Shown piece after piece: positions 50,098 to 59,639 of a DNA stretch of 64,000 bases. The notes under the pieces were generated by a model. The model saw only the letters and a program-made list of their open reading frames with translations, did no database searches and was not told the DNA's origin. Position 1 is the first letter of the stretch, and each line of letters begins with the position of its first letter. Both the position numbers and the translations under genes were made by a program. Source of the stretch: Gautieria morchelliformis (taxonomy: Eukaryota; Basidiomycota; Agaricomycetes; Gomphales; Gomphaceae); the NCBI GenBank assembly GCA_015179125.1, contig WHVA01000092.1, positions 62,001 to 126,000 on the forward strand, written 5' to 3'.

Positions 50098-50525
50098 CCG
50101 TGTTTAAAAAGGTACGTCTTTACACAGGGCGAATTCCGCTCTGGCCCGCCGGCTTAGTTGTCGCATCGACAGTCTTGTTGCACGTAGTCTTTGCTCTATC
50201 CCTGCTCTTTTATTTCTCACTTTATCTTAGGGTGCGCTTCACCCTCCGCTGTTACTGATCTGCATTCCGCTGAGCGATGTTTCACTAGCAGGCCTGAGTC
50301 CCGCTTTGGCATAGCTGAGCCCGCATCATGGGGTTCATCATCGTGTCTCAGCGGGGGGCTCACTCAAGCCTTTATCTGTTTTCGCGCCAGCACGCTTTCC
50401 CTCACTTGCTTGCTTTGCACCGTTATCTTCGCACAGGTGCGTGGTCGCCGCTCGCATGCTCCGCGCACACTGACTTCACACAGCTTAGCTCGTTCCACCG
50501 TTCTCCGTCATTTTCGTCTCCCCAC
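50098..50525 (+). repeat. Ngaro repeat A2
   Basis: Second copy of the long direct repeat, lying between B1 and B2. A short unique stretch of about 160 bp separates it from B2. Confidence 0.85.
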
Positions 50526-50686
50526 CCCCCCTCTCTCTTCGTTCGCATCCCTGTATGGCACGAATGCTTTTTCCCATAGGGTTTTTTAACGCCTCGTGTC
50601 GTCATCAGGTACCCCTTCACATCCCCATATTTTACTTCCTTTTGCTCTTCTCGTTTCCTCGATTAGTTGTATTTACACATTGTACA

Positions 50687-50779
50687 TGCATTGATAAAGT
50701 TTTTCCCGTGCGGCAGCCTCGCTGGCGCCGACCTCCCTTTACCGCCCTGCTCTAAGCCCTCTGCACCGCTCAAGGAATT
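50687..50779 (+). repeat. Ngaro repeat B2
   Basis: Right terminal copy of the short direct repeat; sequence after 50779 is unrelated AT-rich DNA. Confidence 0.8.
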
Positions 50780-51769
50780 TGAATAGAATTAGTCCATATT
50801 AATAATGTTGTATTTACTAATCCGTAAATCGCTTCATTTGGATGAATTAAATGATTCAGACGTCGTCAGAATCTTACTGTTACGGTATAAACGTTCTGCA
50901 CACTGAATCCTTTCCCGCGATTCGTACGCAACGAGACAATTCGCCTGTGGTTGCCTGGTGCGATACATTTAATTCGGATTTCTGGTGAATTCATGATTTA
51001 ATTGTGGTTCTTTCTTGTTTAGGTTCATGTCTTCAACCAGGCCCCCTTCTCGTATTAGATAATATCTCTTTCTCTTCGTGCGTAGTCGTTCATCACTTAC
51101 AACACACGTTGCGTCGGTCCATTGACAGGGAAGTTATAGGTTGCATAACAGTACCCAACGGCTTTCGGTGAAAGTCACATTGACGGCGACTATTTTGTGT
51201 ACTGTAACGTACATATTGTTGAACATTCTTTTCATGCACTGTTGACTTCTGCCGCTTTCACAGTACGTCTTTTCTTTTCTTGCCCTGTCCTCTAACACGC
51301 AGGTGCATAACGCGAGGTGAGTCCCGTGCTGGAGATTATACCATCGAACGGGCACGCAGGCGTAGATATCACCATCGATGATTCAGAAGAGCACGCAGTG
51401 CAGGCGCACGCGGACCTTGATCCAGGGAGCACCGCCGACGCCGATCTCGAGCACCGTTCTGCAACTACTGTAATGCACAGCTGAGCTTGGTCACGCTGGG
51501 CCAGCCTGGACCACCACCGCATAGGACCCAGATATCCCCACACACACCACGCTCGACGCCTGGCGCAGCTTCGGGTGCGGGTCCAGGTGCACACCTTGAG
51601 CATCGCTGGAGTGTCGACCATGGACGGAAGCTTGGAAGGATACGATGTAATGTACGACTAAATATTTGAAATTAGACATTCTATTCCGACCACCTCGACT
51701 AAAGGCCACGTGGGTGATGCCGGCCTCTAGGGTCGTGGAAGAGTCAGGTGCAGGTGTAGGGTGTGGCAT
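50780..51769. other. No recognised gene
   Basis: AT-rich at first, then GC-richer with overlapping frames on both strands around 51290-51780 that carry no motif. Nothing further recognised. Confidence 0.4.
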
Positions 51770-51867
51770 GTTAGCCACGGTCCGAGTGCCAGTGAGGGTG
51801 GGGGCGTGTTAGCTGCGGTCCGAGTGCGGGTGAGGGTGGGGGCGTGTTACGCGCGGTCCGAGTGCGG
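51770..51867 (+). repeat. 38-bp tandem repeat, 2.6 units
   Basis: Units at 51770-51807 and 51808-51845 plus a partial third to 51867, each with GGTCCGAGTGC and GAGGGTGGGGGCGT. The block lies just left of the Plavaka transposase gene and may mark that element's subterminal region. Confidence 0.8.
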
Positions 51868-51992
51868 AAAGTGAGTGGGCACATGACATATTTAATTAAT
51901 AATGAACACTCTGAATCCAACTTAAATACAGGTGTCTAGGTTTCCAGGAGACCACTGTTGCCCCTGTTTCTTTTCTCAGCCTCAGTACTATT

Positions 51993-54900
51993 ATGCCCTA
52001 TCACAAAGACCTCAGTGATGATGGCAGGCAGTACTGGTGTCAATTTTGCTGGTCCTATGTTAAGATTCGTGGCTTCACACAACATGCCAAAGCATGTGAG
52101 CTCAAGACCATTATTACAGAAGCAGCAAAGCAATGGCACAGTAGGAGAAAAGGTTAGTTCTCTAGAAAATGAGTCTAATTACCATTGCTAACAACTGACT
52201 CTTATCAAAAGTTCTTGACACTCAGCCTTCACAACTATCTGAGCCCTCTAGTGCTCAAGGAAATCTATATTCAGAGACATCTAGTACAGTGGAAAGTAAG
52301 TTATATATCTTCTATCCATATTTATCACTTACTTCAACCATGTTTTATAATACTAGTGGCTGTCTTGGATATTGATGATAAATCCTCTGTGGAGTCTGAG
52401 GATTCAATGTCTGTTGCATCTGCCAGCAATTCAGATAGCAATTCAGAAGCTAGCCAGAACCGACCACACACATCAACTACATTTCTTGAGATCATCCATC
52501 ACCCTCACAGTAATCAAAAAACTGAATTCATTTTTAGAGACCTTCCTATTCCACCCCCATCTGAAGATTGCTCCAGACCACAATCTAACTCTACTGGGAA
52601 GCCATGGGCACCATTTCGTACAAGGTCTGATTTTGAATTTGCTGAACTAGTAGTTCAGTCAGCAATGAAGGGGTCTACTGTGAAGCGCTTACTAAAGGGT
52701 ATAAGACATGATTGGACAGAACCTGGGTCTACAAAAATCACTTTCCAGAATAAGGTAGACTTTCAGAAAAGCATGGCTGCAGCAAGGAAATTTAATACTC
52801 AGGTGAGGATTACTTTGACATTCTTTCTGGGATGAAGTGGACTCATTATACTTTTTGCTTGTAGTTTCAGGAGGATAGTATCAGTGCAACATTTGAAGGC
52901 ATCAAAAAAACCTTTGATTTCCATTTCCGAGATCCTTGGAAGTGGCTCCTACACCTTGTCACTGATCCTACTCTGGCATCATCAATTATCTATTATCCTG
53001 TGAAGAAGATTTTACATGAAAATGGAACATCTACTTGTTTGTATGATGAGATAAACTCAGGTCAGACATGGTGGGACATACAAGTAGGTGGTATCTTATT
53101 GCATATTTTCAATAACTCATCTGTTAAGGATCAAATGCCCTATCTTCCTGACCTACCCCTTTGCTTTCTACCTCTTCATCTTTGGATGGACAAAGGAAAG
53201 GTTTCCACTACTAGCAATATGCACCCAATTCTCCTTCATGTGGGGTTTCTCCCTCAGGCAATTTGGAATGGCTCAGGAAATAGGGGTGGTGTGCTAATTG
53301 GATATATGCCAAAGGTTGCCACTTCTCTATTTATAACTCTATTATAGTTTATGACTTGGGATTTCTAGGTGATAGATCCAAGTGATCCAGAAGACTGTAC
53401 TGCAACTGAGAAAACAGTGTTTGGTCTCTTCAAGCGTGAAGTTTATCACAAAATATTGAAAAAGATATTTCATTCCCTGGAACTTCAATCTCAAGAGGGA
53501 GAGGCTGTGAAATGTGGTGATAAAATCCACCGTGTCCTCTTTCCAGGTATTGCGGTTCACTCTCTGGATGGAGAAGAGGCATATGCTACATATGCAGCTC
53601 GGGGAGCCTCAGCAGACTATCCATGCCCTCGCTGTCTGATACACAAGAGCCAGCTACATAACTTAACTGGAAACTTTCCTTTTCGCACCTCTAGGGAGAT
53701 GCAAAAAGTCTACAAGAAAGCCATAGCAGCAAGGACAAAAGCTGAAGCTGAGGAAGTTTTGAAAAAGAAGGGTTTTCATAAAGTCTTGGTATGTTTTTAT
53801 ATTAACAATATTGATGGCTGATTTCTCATAATATTTCTTCTAAGAATGCCTTTTGGTCTATAGCTAATTCTGATCCATATCATGCTTCTTCATATGATTT
53901 GCTACATGCAGATGACTTGGGAAAATGGGGAAAGCATCTGTTTGTTCTCCTGAAAGAAGTATTGTGTTAGCATGAAAAAGAAAGGAGACTACTCACAGAA
54001 GTATGTTTGCTATTCTGTTCTAATTCTATAGACCTGTCTGACACATTATATATCTAGTATGGGCAAGATACCTCGTTGGCCTGGGTTGAAGCACTTTAGT
54101 TCAATCACTACTGGTGCATGCTGCTTTGGAAAGTTAAAGTCTTTTCCATACGTTGTCTCTAGCTTCTAATTATTCCCATATCTCAGTTAGAATGTAAAAT
54201 ATTAGTAAAGTAGGAGACTTACTGAACAACAATATTGATATTTCTCCAAATACTTGAGCATTCTTTCCAGCTGTATCTCAGTCATAGCATGAAGGCCAGC
54301 TAGCATACGAAAGCAGCTGTATGCACATATACAATGAATTAATGGAGAATCCAATGGAAATAGCTGGACAATGCAAGGTAAGATGCACTAATAAAACTAA
54401 TCTCAGCTTGGCAAAATATGTAAAGCATGTATAGCTCACCTTCAAAGCATCAAAGTAGCTTTGTCCATCAGAGAATTCCAGATCTTTACTATGATATTAC
54501 ACACAAGGGTGCAACAAATAACTACACAACACGTGTCGGAGAAGGCTTTCAGCAAGAGGTTCAGCAAGCCTACTTACAAACTAACTTTAAGAATGTGGAG
54601 GCACAAGTAAGACTCGTTATGACTCTGCTCCTACACTACCTGAATATTATTATTAGATGACACGTATTGATGAAGATCAAGAGGCTATTGCAAGCATTTG
54701 TATGGCTGTTGATGCTTATGATCTTGAGCTCCAGAGTCAAATAGAAGAGGGGACAGAGAGTCAAGATTCTAGGAAGTGAAAGAAGCAACAACAATCACAA
54801 GGGCATTGGAGACTTGGCTCTCAACAAAAGGGCACTACAACACAAAAACTCATGACTACCTTTCAAGACAAGCCAGCCTTTCGAAACTTTCACAAGAATT

Positions 54901-55420
54901 TGATTGGATATCTCAGGGAGACATTTTCTGAAGACATTATAGATGGGACACCCTTGAAGGTATGTAAATGTATATTGAGCATAATGGTTACTGAACTTAG
55001 CCTTTATAGATCACACCATATAGGTGTTTATATATCCACTACAAATCTCAAGAGGACTGGAATATCTGCCAGGATATTATACGTTGCAGCCCATCTTTCC
55101 ATGGTCAACCTCGATATGACTGCATCATCATCAATACTGAGCCAGTCACTTATGCATGTATATGCTTCCTGTTCACATGCCACTTGGACTTAAGTACTTC
55201 TCATGATATGGCTCTTATCCAATTTCTGAAGCCTACTAAGTGGAGGCCCCAAACTCCCTGGGAGACCTGTCAGGTATATGGTGAGCAGGATTACAGATTT
55301 TTATTGCTCAAGTACATTGAACGTGCTTGCCATATGATTCCTGCTTTTGGGTCAAAGGAAGGGCTGTATTATTTAAATGACCTCATTGATGCTGATATGT
55401 TCCTACGTTGTGGGAACTGA
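51993..55420 (+). pseudogene. Plavaka-family transposase gene with an internal inversion
   Basis: Plavaka elements are cut-and-paste DNA transposons related to CMC/EnSpm. The gene starts at 51993 with a C2H2-type finger (YWCQFCWSYVKIRGFTQHAK, ending with Cys). It continues through introns with an acidic Ser-rich linker, PFRTRSDFEFAELVVQSAM, the core (FHFRDPWKWLLHLVTDPTL; LPLCFLPLHLWMDKGKVS; HPILLHVGFLPQAIWNG; GASADYPCPRCLIHK), and ends HMIPAFGSKEGLYYLNDLID then ADMFLR. Between about 54113 and 54478 the coding sense is on the minus strand: DGQSYFDALK, CILPCIVQLFPLDSPLIHCI, MLAGLHAMTEIQLERMLKYL and YGKDFNFPKQHAP. The plus sense resumes with KGATNNYTTRVGEGFQQEV. An in-frame stop also occurs near 53968 (before HEKERRLLTE). 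The copy is therefore dead. Terminal inverted repeats were not found. Confidence 0.82.
54113..54478 (-). other. Inverted segment inside the Plavaka transposase gene
   Basis: About 366 bp whose coding strand is opposite to the rest of the gene. Read on minus it contains two exon pieces and two introns with proper GT-AG ends, in the correct internal order. It would restore the expected order if simply flipped: left neighbour PRWPGLKHFSSITT, then this segment, then KGATNNYTTRVGEGF. Confidence 0.8.
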
Positions 55421-56099
55421 ACAATAGAAGCCATAAATTGATTCAGATACTTTACCTGTAGAAATGCAAATGTGGCCAATATTTAGTAATGCTAGAACTT
55501 GTTTCTCATCAGTGCTGCTATGGCTAGATTCCTCCTATTCAGTCAGCATTGCTGCAACTCAACTTGACTTCATAATTCCAAACTCAGACTCACCTGAGAA
55601 CTCATATTTCCACTGATGTCACTATGAAAAACTTGGTTCCAAGCTGCACTTGAGTCAGAGTCAAGGTGTTGCTTAAGCCAAGTTGATGCATCAACTTGAC
55701 TTGACTGGGATGCCAGCTCAACTCTGACTCTGCCAAAATTGGTTTTTAAAGTCAAGTCAAAATGACAACCTTGCCGCCACTACTACCACAACCACCACCT
55801 CCATGCCATCGACCACACACACCTGCTACCCTACCATACATTGATGCATACCTGCACATTTCACACCCATGAAAGGGCAGCTCCACCAGCTTGTGGAATA
55901 TCACACAGGGCTCTAGGTGAAGGGGGCCCAAAGTTGTATATCATAGGAAGTCACTAGCTACATGGAAACAGTGCAACTAGGTGAAGGGATCAAAGAGAAA
56001 AGGGTGAGGATTCCTCTCAGGGGAACCCCCTCCAAGACCATTTACAAGCTTGTCATGATCTGTATTTTTCACCACACATTACTTATATTATTCTACTCT
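55421..56099. other. Noncoding downstream of the Plavaka gene
   Basis: Contains repeated AACTTGACTT/AAGTCAAGTT motifs at about 55560-55760 in both orientations, possibly the subterminal zone of the Plavaka element or of a small inverted-repeat element. No gene recognised. Confidence 0.4.
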
Positions 56100-56540
56100 C
56101 ACTGGAGGCATGGCAAAATTTCTCAAGTCAGGAAACCCCTTGAAAATTCTATGGAAATTCCACGTTTCTTGAGAGTTTCCTAGGATGGGAAATTTAGAGG
56201 AAATTTAATGGTTTACAAGGGTTTCCAAAGTTCAGGAAATTGTATAAAAATTGTAAAAATATGGTCCAGGAAATCGTGAGGAAACTGAGTCCAGAAACTG
56301 ACAGTTTTAACCATGATTTCCTGTATAAAGAAATCATGAGTAAATTCTAAATTTCCTCAGAGTTTTTTGGTACAGGAAAATATTAGGAAATTCTGCAAAT
56401 CTTGGCAGGAAATCTTGTGAAAATTTTATATTTCTCTATGATTTCCTGACTCTGGAAATTATAGTAAATATTCAGTTTCTACGAGGAGGAAATTCACAAT
56501 ATCTCAAAGATTTCCTGAGGATTTCCTGGGTTGGGGAATT
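56100..56540. repeat. Cluster of AGGAAAT/ATTTCCT motifs
   Basis: Some fifteen or more short GGAAAT or ATTTCC motifs occur in both orientations over about 440 bp. Such dense, bidirectional short motifs are typical of the subterminal regions of CACTA-like DNA transposons. No matching end or partner cluster was identified. Confidence 0.5.
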
Positions 56541-56806
56541 GTCTAGAAATTGGAATAGTGTGTTGACCATGCACTGGATGGTGCGCTGGTACCCGGCGCT
56601 TATGGCAGTCGGTTTGCACAAATATTATCCCGCGCCCACGCCAAAGGGAAAAACTCTCGTTCACGTGGCATTGCATTTTGCACGCACGCGCAATTCACCG
56701 CAAAGTGTGGCTGGTGCTTTCTGGCACAGTCATGTGACCTGGCCTCGTCTTAAATCATGGTTTGCTAGCCTTTGAAGGCATGGAATTTTTTTGCTAGGAA
56801 ATCGAA

Positions 56807-58255
56807 ATGATGGATGTCAAAGGCGCCTATCTCAATTCAACTATAGATGAGGAGATCTACATGCGCCAGCCGGACAGTTTTGATGACGGGTCTGGACGCA
56901 TTCTAAGAATATACAGAGCGCTCTACGGACTCAAGCAATCGGGACGAGCTTGGCATCAGCGCTTATGCAAATTACTACTTGATCTCGGCTTCCACCAGAG
57001 CACAGCCGATGAATGCATCTACATCAGGCAAGATAAGGACTCAATCAAAGTCATATCAGTATATGTGGACGACTTCAGACTATTTGCTGATTCCAAAGGA
57101 GGGATGATTAAGCTCAAGGGGGAGCTTCATGGAAAATTCCCCTTAACAGATTTAGGAGAGATGAAGAAAATCTTGGGAATTAGAGTTGAGAGGAATAGGG
57201 ATGAGGGAACACTGATTATGTCTCAAGGACATTACATCGACATCATACTTGATCGATTCAACATGGCTACGGCACATTCCGTATCTACACCCCTACACAA
57301 AATGATCAAACTCACAACACCTATGGACTCAACGGGTCCAACTGCCAAGGTACCCTATGCTAAAGCAATCGGATCACTAATGTATGCAGCACTCAGCATG
57401 CGACCTGATTTGGCTTTTACCATACAACATCTGAGCCAATTCACTACTACTTACGGAGCCGAGCACTGGACGGCGATCAAGCATGTGCTCAGGTACCTCA
57501 AGGGTTCACGTGACGATGGCATAACCTTCCGACGAGATGCTGGTCTCGACCTCGAAATATTCGTTGACTCGGATTATGCTAATAGAAACGACGCACTGTC
57601 TATTAGTGGCTATGTAGCTATACTAGGAGGGGGAGCCATCGCATGGAGCTCAAAGAAGCAGCGAACGATCACGCTATCTACTACGGAGGCCGAATACATG
57701 GCACTTACCGAGGGCGCCAAGCAATTGATCTGGCTGAGGCGCTTCATCGAGGAGCTAGGAATAGATCAAGCCTAGCCCACGTCACTTCGATCAGACAATA
57801 TAGGCGCCATTACACTATCGCATGACGCAACGTATCATGCGCATACCAAACATATCAATGTCGCATATCACTTCATCTGTGAGAAAGTGGCCTCTCACGA
57901 GGCATCACTTATGTACGTACCGACGAAGGAGAACATAGCGGACATATTTACAAAGGGATTGGATTTACACCAACATAGGTATTTATTAGGGAAATTAGGA
58001 TTTTGTCAAAGGGACTGCTCGCTGAGGGGGAGTGTTAGTAATCGGGACGATGACACCCCCGAGGCAAAGCCGGCACGCACTTAGCCGGAAGTTCGAGATC
58101 GCTCTCAACCCCAGGTTGCTGGTGCACCGGCATCGCATCGGCACAGCAGCTCGAAGAGATTGGTAATACAATGGACATCATATTTTGTATATAAAGGCAG
58201 AACGATCTACTTGAGATCATAGAATATCAGTCTATTATTACTCCTTCGTTCCACA
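56807..58255 (+). mobile_element. Ty1/Copia retrotransposon fossil, 3' portion
   Basis: Family from the reverse transcriptase and RNase H sequence: MDVKGAYLNSTIDEEIYM, ALYGLKQSGRAWHQRL, SVYVDDFRLFA, then the RNase H region with FVDSDYAN and STTEAEYMAL, and a tail with HTKHINVAYHF. Parts present are RT, RNase H, a purine-rich tract and one LTR. It is incomplete and broken; within the remaining part I see about one break. Age cannot be judged from LTR comparison because only one LTR remains. Its LTR touches the minisatellite directly. Confidence 0.88.
58032..58255 (+). repeat. LTR of the Copia fossil
   Basis: Starts TGTTAG right after a purine tract (GAGGGGGAG) and ends CCACA at the first unit of the minisatellite. 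Contains a TATATAAAG box near 58188. About 224 bp. Confidence 0.7.
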
Positions 58256-59153
58256 TGCGCTGGTGCACGTCGCTGTCAGCACAAGCTTGCGCTGGTACCG
58301 GCGCTGTCAGCGCAAGCTTGCGCTGGTACCGGCGCTGTCAGCGCACGCGTGAGCTGGTACGTGGTGCTGTCAGCGTGCGCTTGCGCTGGTACCGGCGCTG
58401 TCAGCGGAGGCATGCGCTGGTACCCGGCGCTGTCAGCGGAGGCGTGTGCTGGTGCACGTCGCTGTCAGCGCAGGCTTGCGCTGGTACCGGCGCTGTCAGT
58501 GCAGCGTGCACTGGTGCACGTCGCTGTCAGCGCAGGAATGCGCTGGTACCTGGCGCTGTCAGCGCACACGTGCGCTGGTACCCGGCGCTGTCAGCGCACA
58601 TTTGCGCTAGTACCGGGGCTTCCAGCGCAGGCGTGCGCCGGTGCACCTCGCTATCGGCGCAGGCTTGCACTGGTACCGGCGCTGTCAGCGCAGGCATGCG
58701 CTGGTACCCAGCGCTGTCAGTGCAGGCGTGCGCTGGTACCCGGCACTGTCAGCGCAGCGTGCGCTGGTGCACGTCGCTGTCAGCACAGGCTTGCGCTGGT
58801 ACCGGCGCTGTCAGCGCACACGTGAGCTGGTACGCGGCACTGTCAGCGCAGCGTGCGCTGGTGCACGTCGCTGTCAACCCAGGCTTGCGCTGGTCCCGGC
58901 GCTGTCAGCGCACGCATGCGCCGGCGCACGTCGCAGTCAGCGCACTCGTGCGCTGGTACCAGCGCTGTCAGCGCAGGCGTGTGCTGGTACTCGGTGCTGT
59001 CAGTGCACACTTGCGCTGGTACCGGCGCTGTCAGCGTACGCGTGCGCTGGTACCCGGCACTGTCAGCGCACGGATGCGCTGGTGCACGTTGCTGTCAGCA
59101 CACTCATGCGCTGGTACCGGCGCTGTCAGCGCACGCTTGCGCTGGTACTCCAG
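58256..59153 (+). repeat. 28-unit GC-rich minisatellite with paired dyads
   Basis: Twenty-eight units of 30-32 bp plus a partial one, consensus TGCGCTGGTACCGGCGCTGT + CAGCGCAGGCT. Each unit holds two dyads: GGTACC, and GCGCTGTCAGCGC, a perfect inverted repeat around one T. Eight units are a variant with GGTGCACGTCGC in place of GGTACCGGCGC (units 1, 7, 9, 13, 17, 20, 22 and 27). All three plus frames stay open for 120-300 codons because the units lack stops, but the readings (AGTGAVSA, RWYRRCQR, ALVPALSA) are one repeat in three frames and unlikely to be protein. The left edge abuts the Copia LTR. The right edge interrupts a DUF3712 exon. Confidence 0.92.
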
Positions 59154-59465
59154 CAGCGTGGAATAAATTGGTCCCACTCAGAGCTAAATCAGATGAGTTG
59201 GAAAGCAAAAATGTGGCATAAATCATACTTACGACCCACTAGTACGTTGTTGCAGAATGAATTGAACGAGACGGTGCCGAGCTGGATACCTAGTTGCCTG
59301 GCATAATAAATTGGCATTGAGTAGAACGAATAAAAATTTAGCGAGTCACTTACGTGGGCGAAGGAATCATACTATCTGTTGAGTTGGTGATGCCACCAGC
59401 AGGGTCATCACTGGGCAACTTGAAATTGCTGATAGTGACACTGGACCATGTGCGTGACAATGCTT
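59154..59465 (-). pseudogene. DUF3712-family gene fragment, middle part
   Basis: Reading minus from about 59465: WSSVTISNFKLPSDDPAGGI, then after an intron RQLGIQLGTVSFNSFCNNVL, then after another intron ALSGTNLFHAAG, where the minisatellite begins. These are signature segments of the DUF3712 family of fungal membrane-anchored beta-sandwich proteins (function unknown). The expected continuation (ATTTTHFNRHIV type) is missing here but present in the 62.0 kb copy. So this copy is cut by the array. Its 5' end is head-to-head with the plus-strand DUF3712 copy. Confidence 0.6.
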
Positions 59466-59639
59466 TATACCTATCGTGGGAAACTATCAGATTTGATTAG
59501 TCGATGCCAAGATCGAATTTGGTGCGGGACTTACTATCTCCTGGCAGGGACATCCATTGGGTAGCATTGCGATGCGGAAGGTTCAAGTTATTGGTGTGTA
59601 TATTCAGTATAGGTATATAACTAAATCATGTTCTGAACA

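Larger units (their letters stand above)
45251..50779 (+). mobile_element. Ngaro-type (DIRS order) tyrosine-recombinase retroelement fossil
   Basis: Named from its end structure and parts. A direct repeat of about 430 bp (A) occurs at the left end and again near the right end, and a repeat of about 93 bp (B) flanks the second A copy, giving the split order A1-body-B1-A2-B2 used by Ngaro/PAT-like elements instead of LTRs. Body, left to right: a gag-like region with a Cys/His knuckle (about 45.7-47.1 kb), reverse transcriptase with RNase H (about 47.1-48.9 kb, including HYMDDAW), and a tyrosine recombinase region (about 48.9-49.9 kb). It looks nearly whole, perhaps two or three breaks. A1 and A2 differ by only about 3 percent, mostly transitions at CpG, so insertion is relatively young. 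It lies just beyond the MON2-like relic. Confidence 0.82.

Noticed and set aside
45251-50779. LTR retrotransposon with 430-bp LTRs
   Set aside because: A second direct repeat (B) flanks the right-hand copy and the last coding region is a tyrosine recombinase rather than an integrase. The order A1-B1-A2-B2 fits Ngaro, not LTR elements.
58256-59153. CRISPR-like array
   Set aside because: Units are contiguous without unique spacers and vary along their whole length, and the host is eukaryotic.
58256-59306. Long open frames of 120-300 codons with repeated AGTGAVSA, RWYRRCQR or ALVPALSA
   Set aside because: All three plus frames are open for the same reason: a 30-32 bp repeat without stop codons. 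The readings are one repeat seen in three phases, and the unit length is not a multiple of three. I treat it as noncoding.
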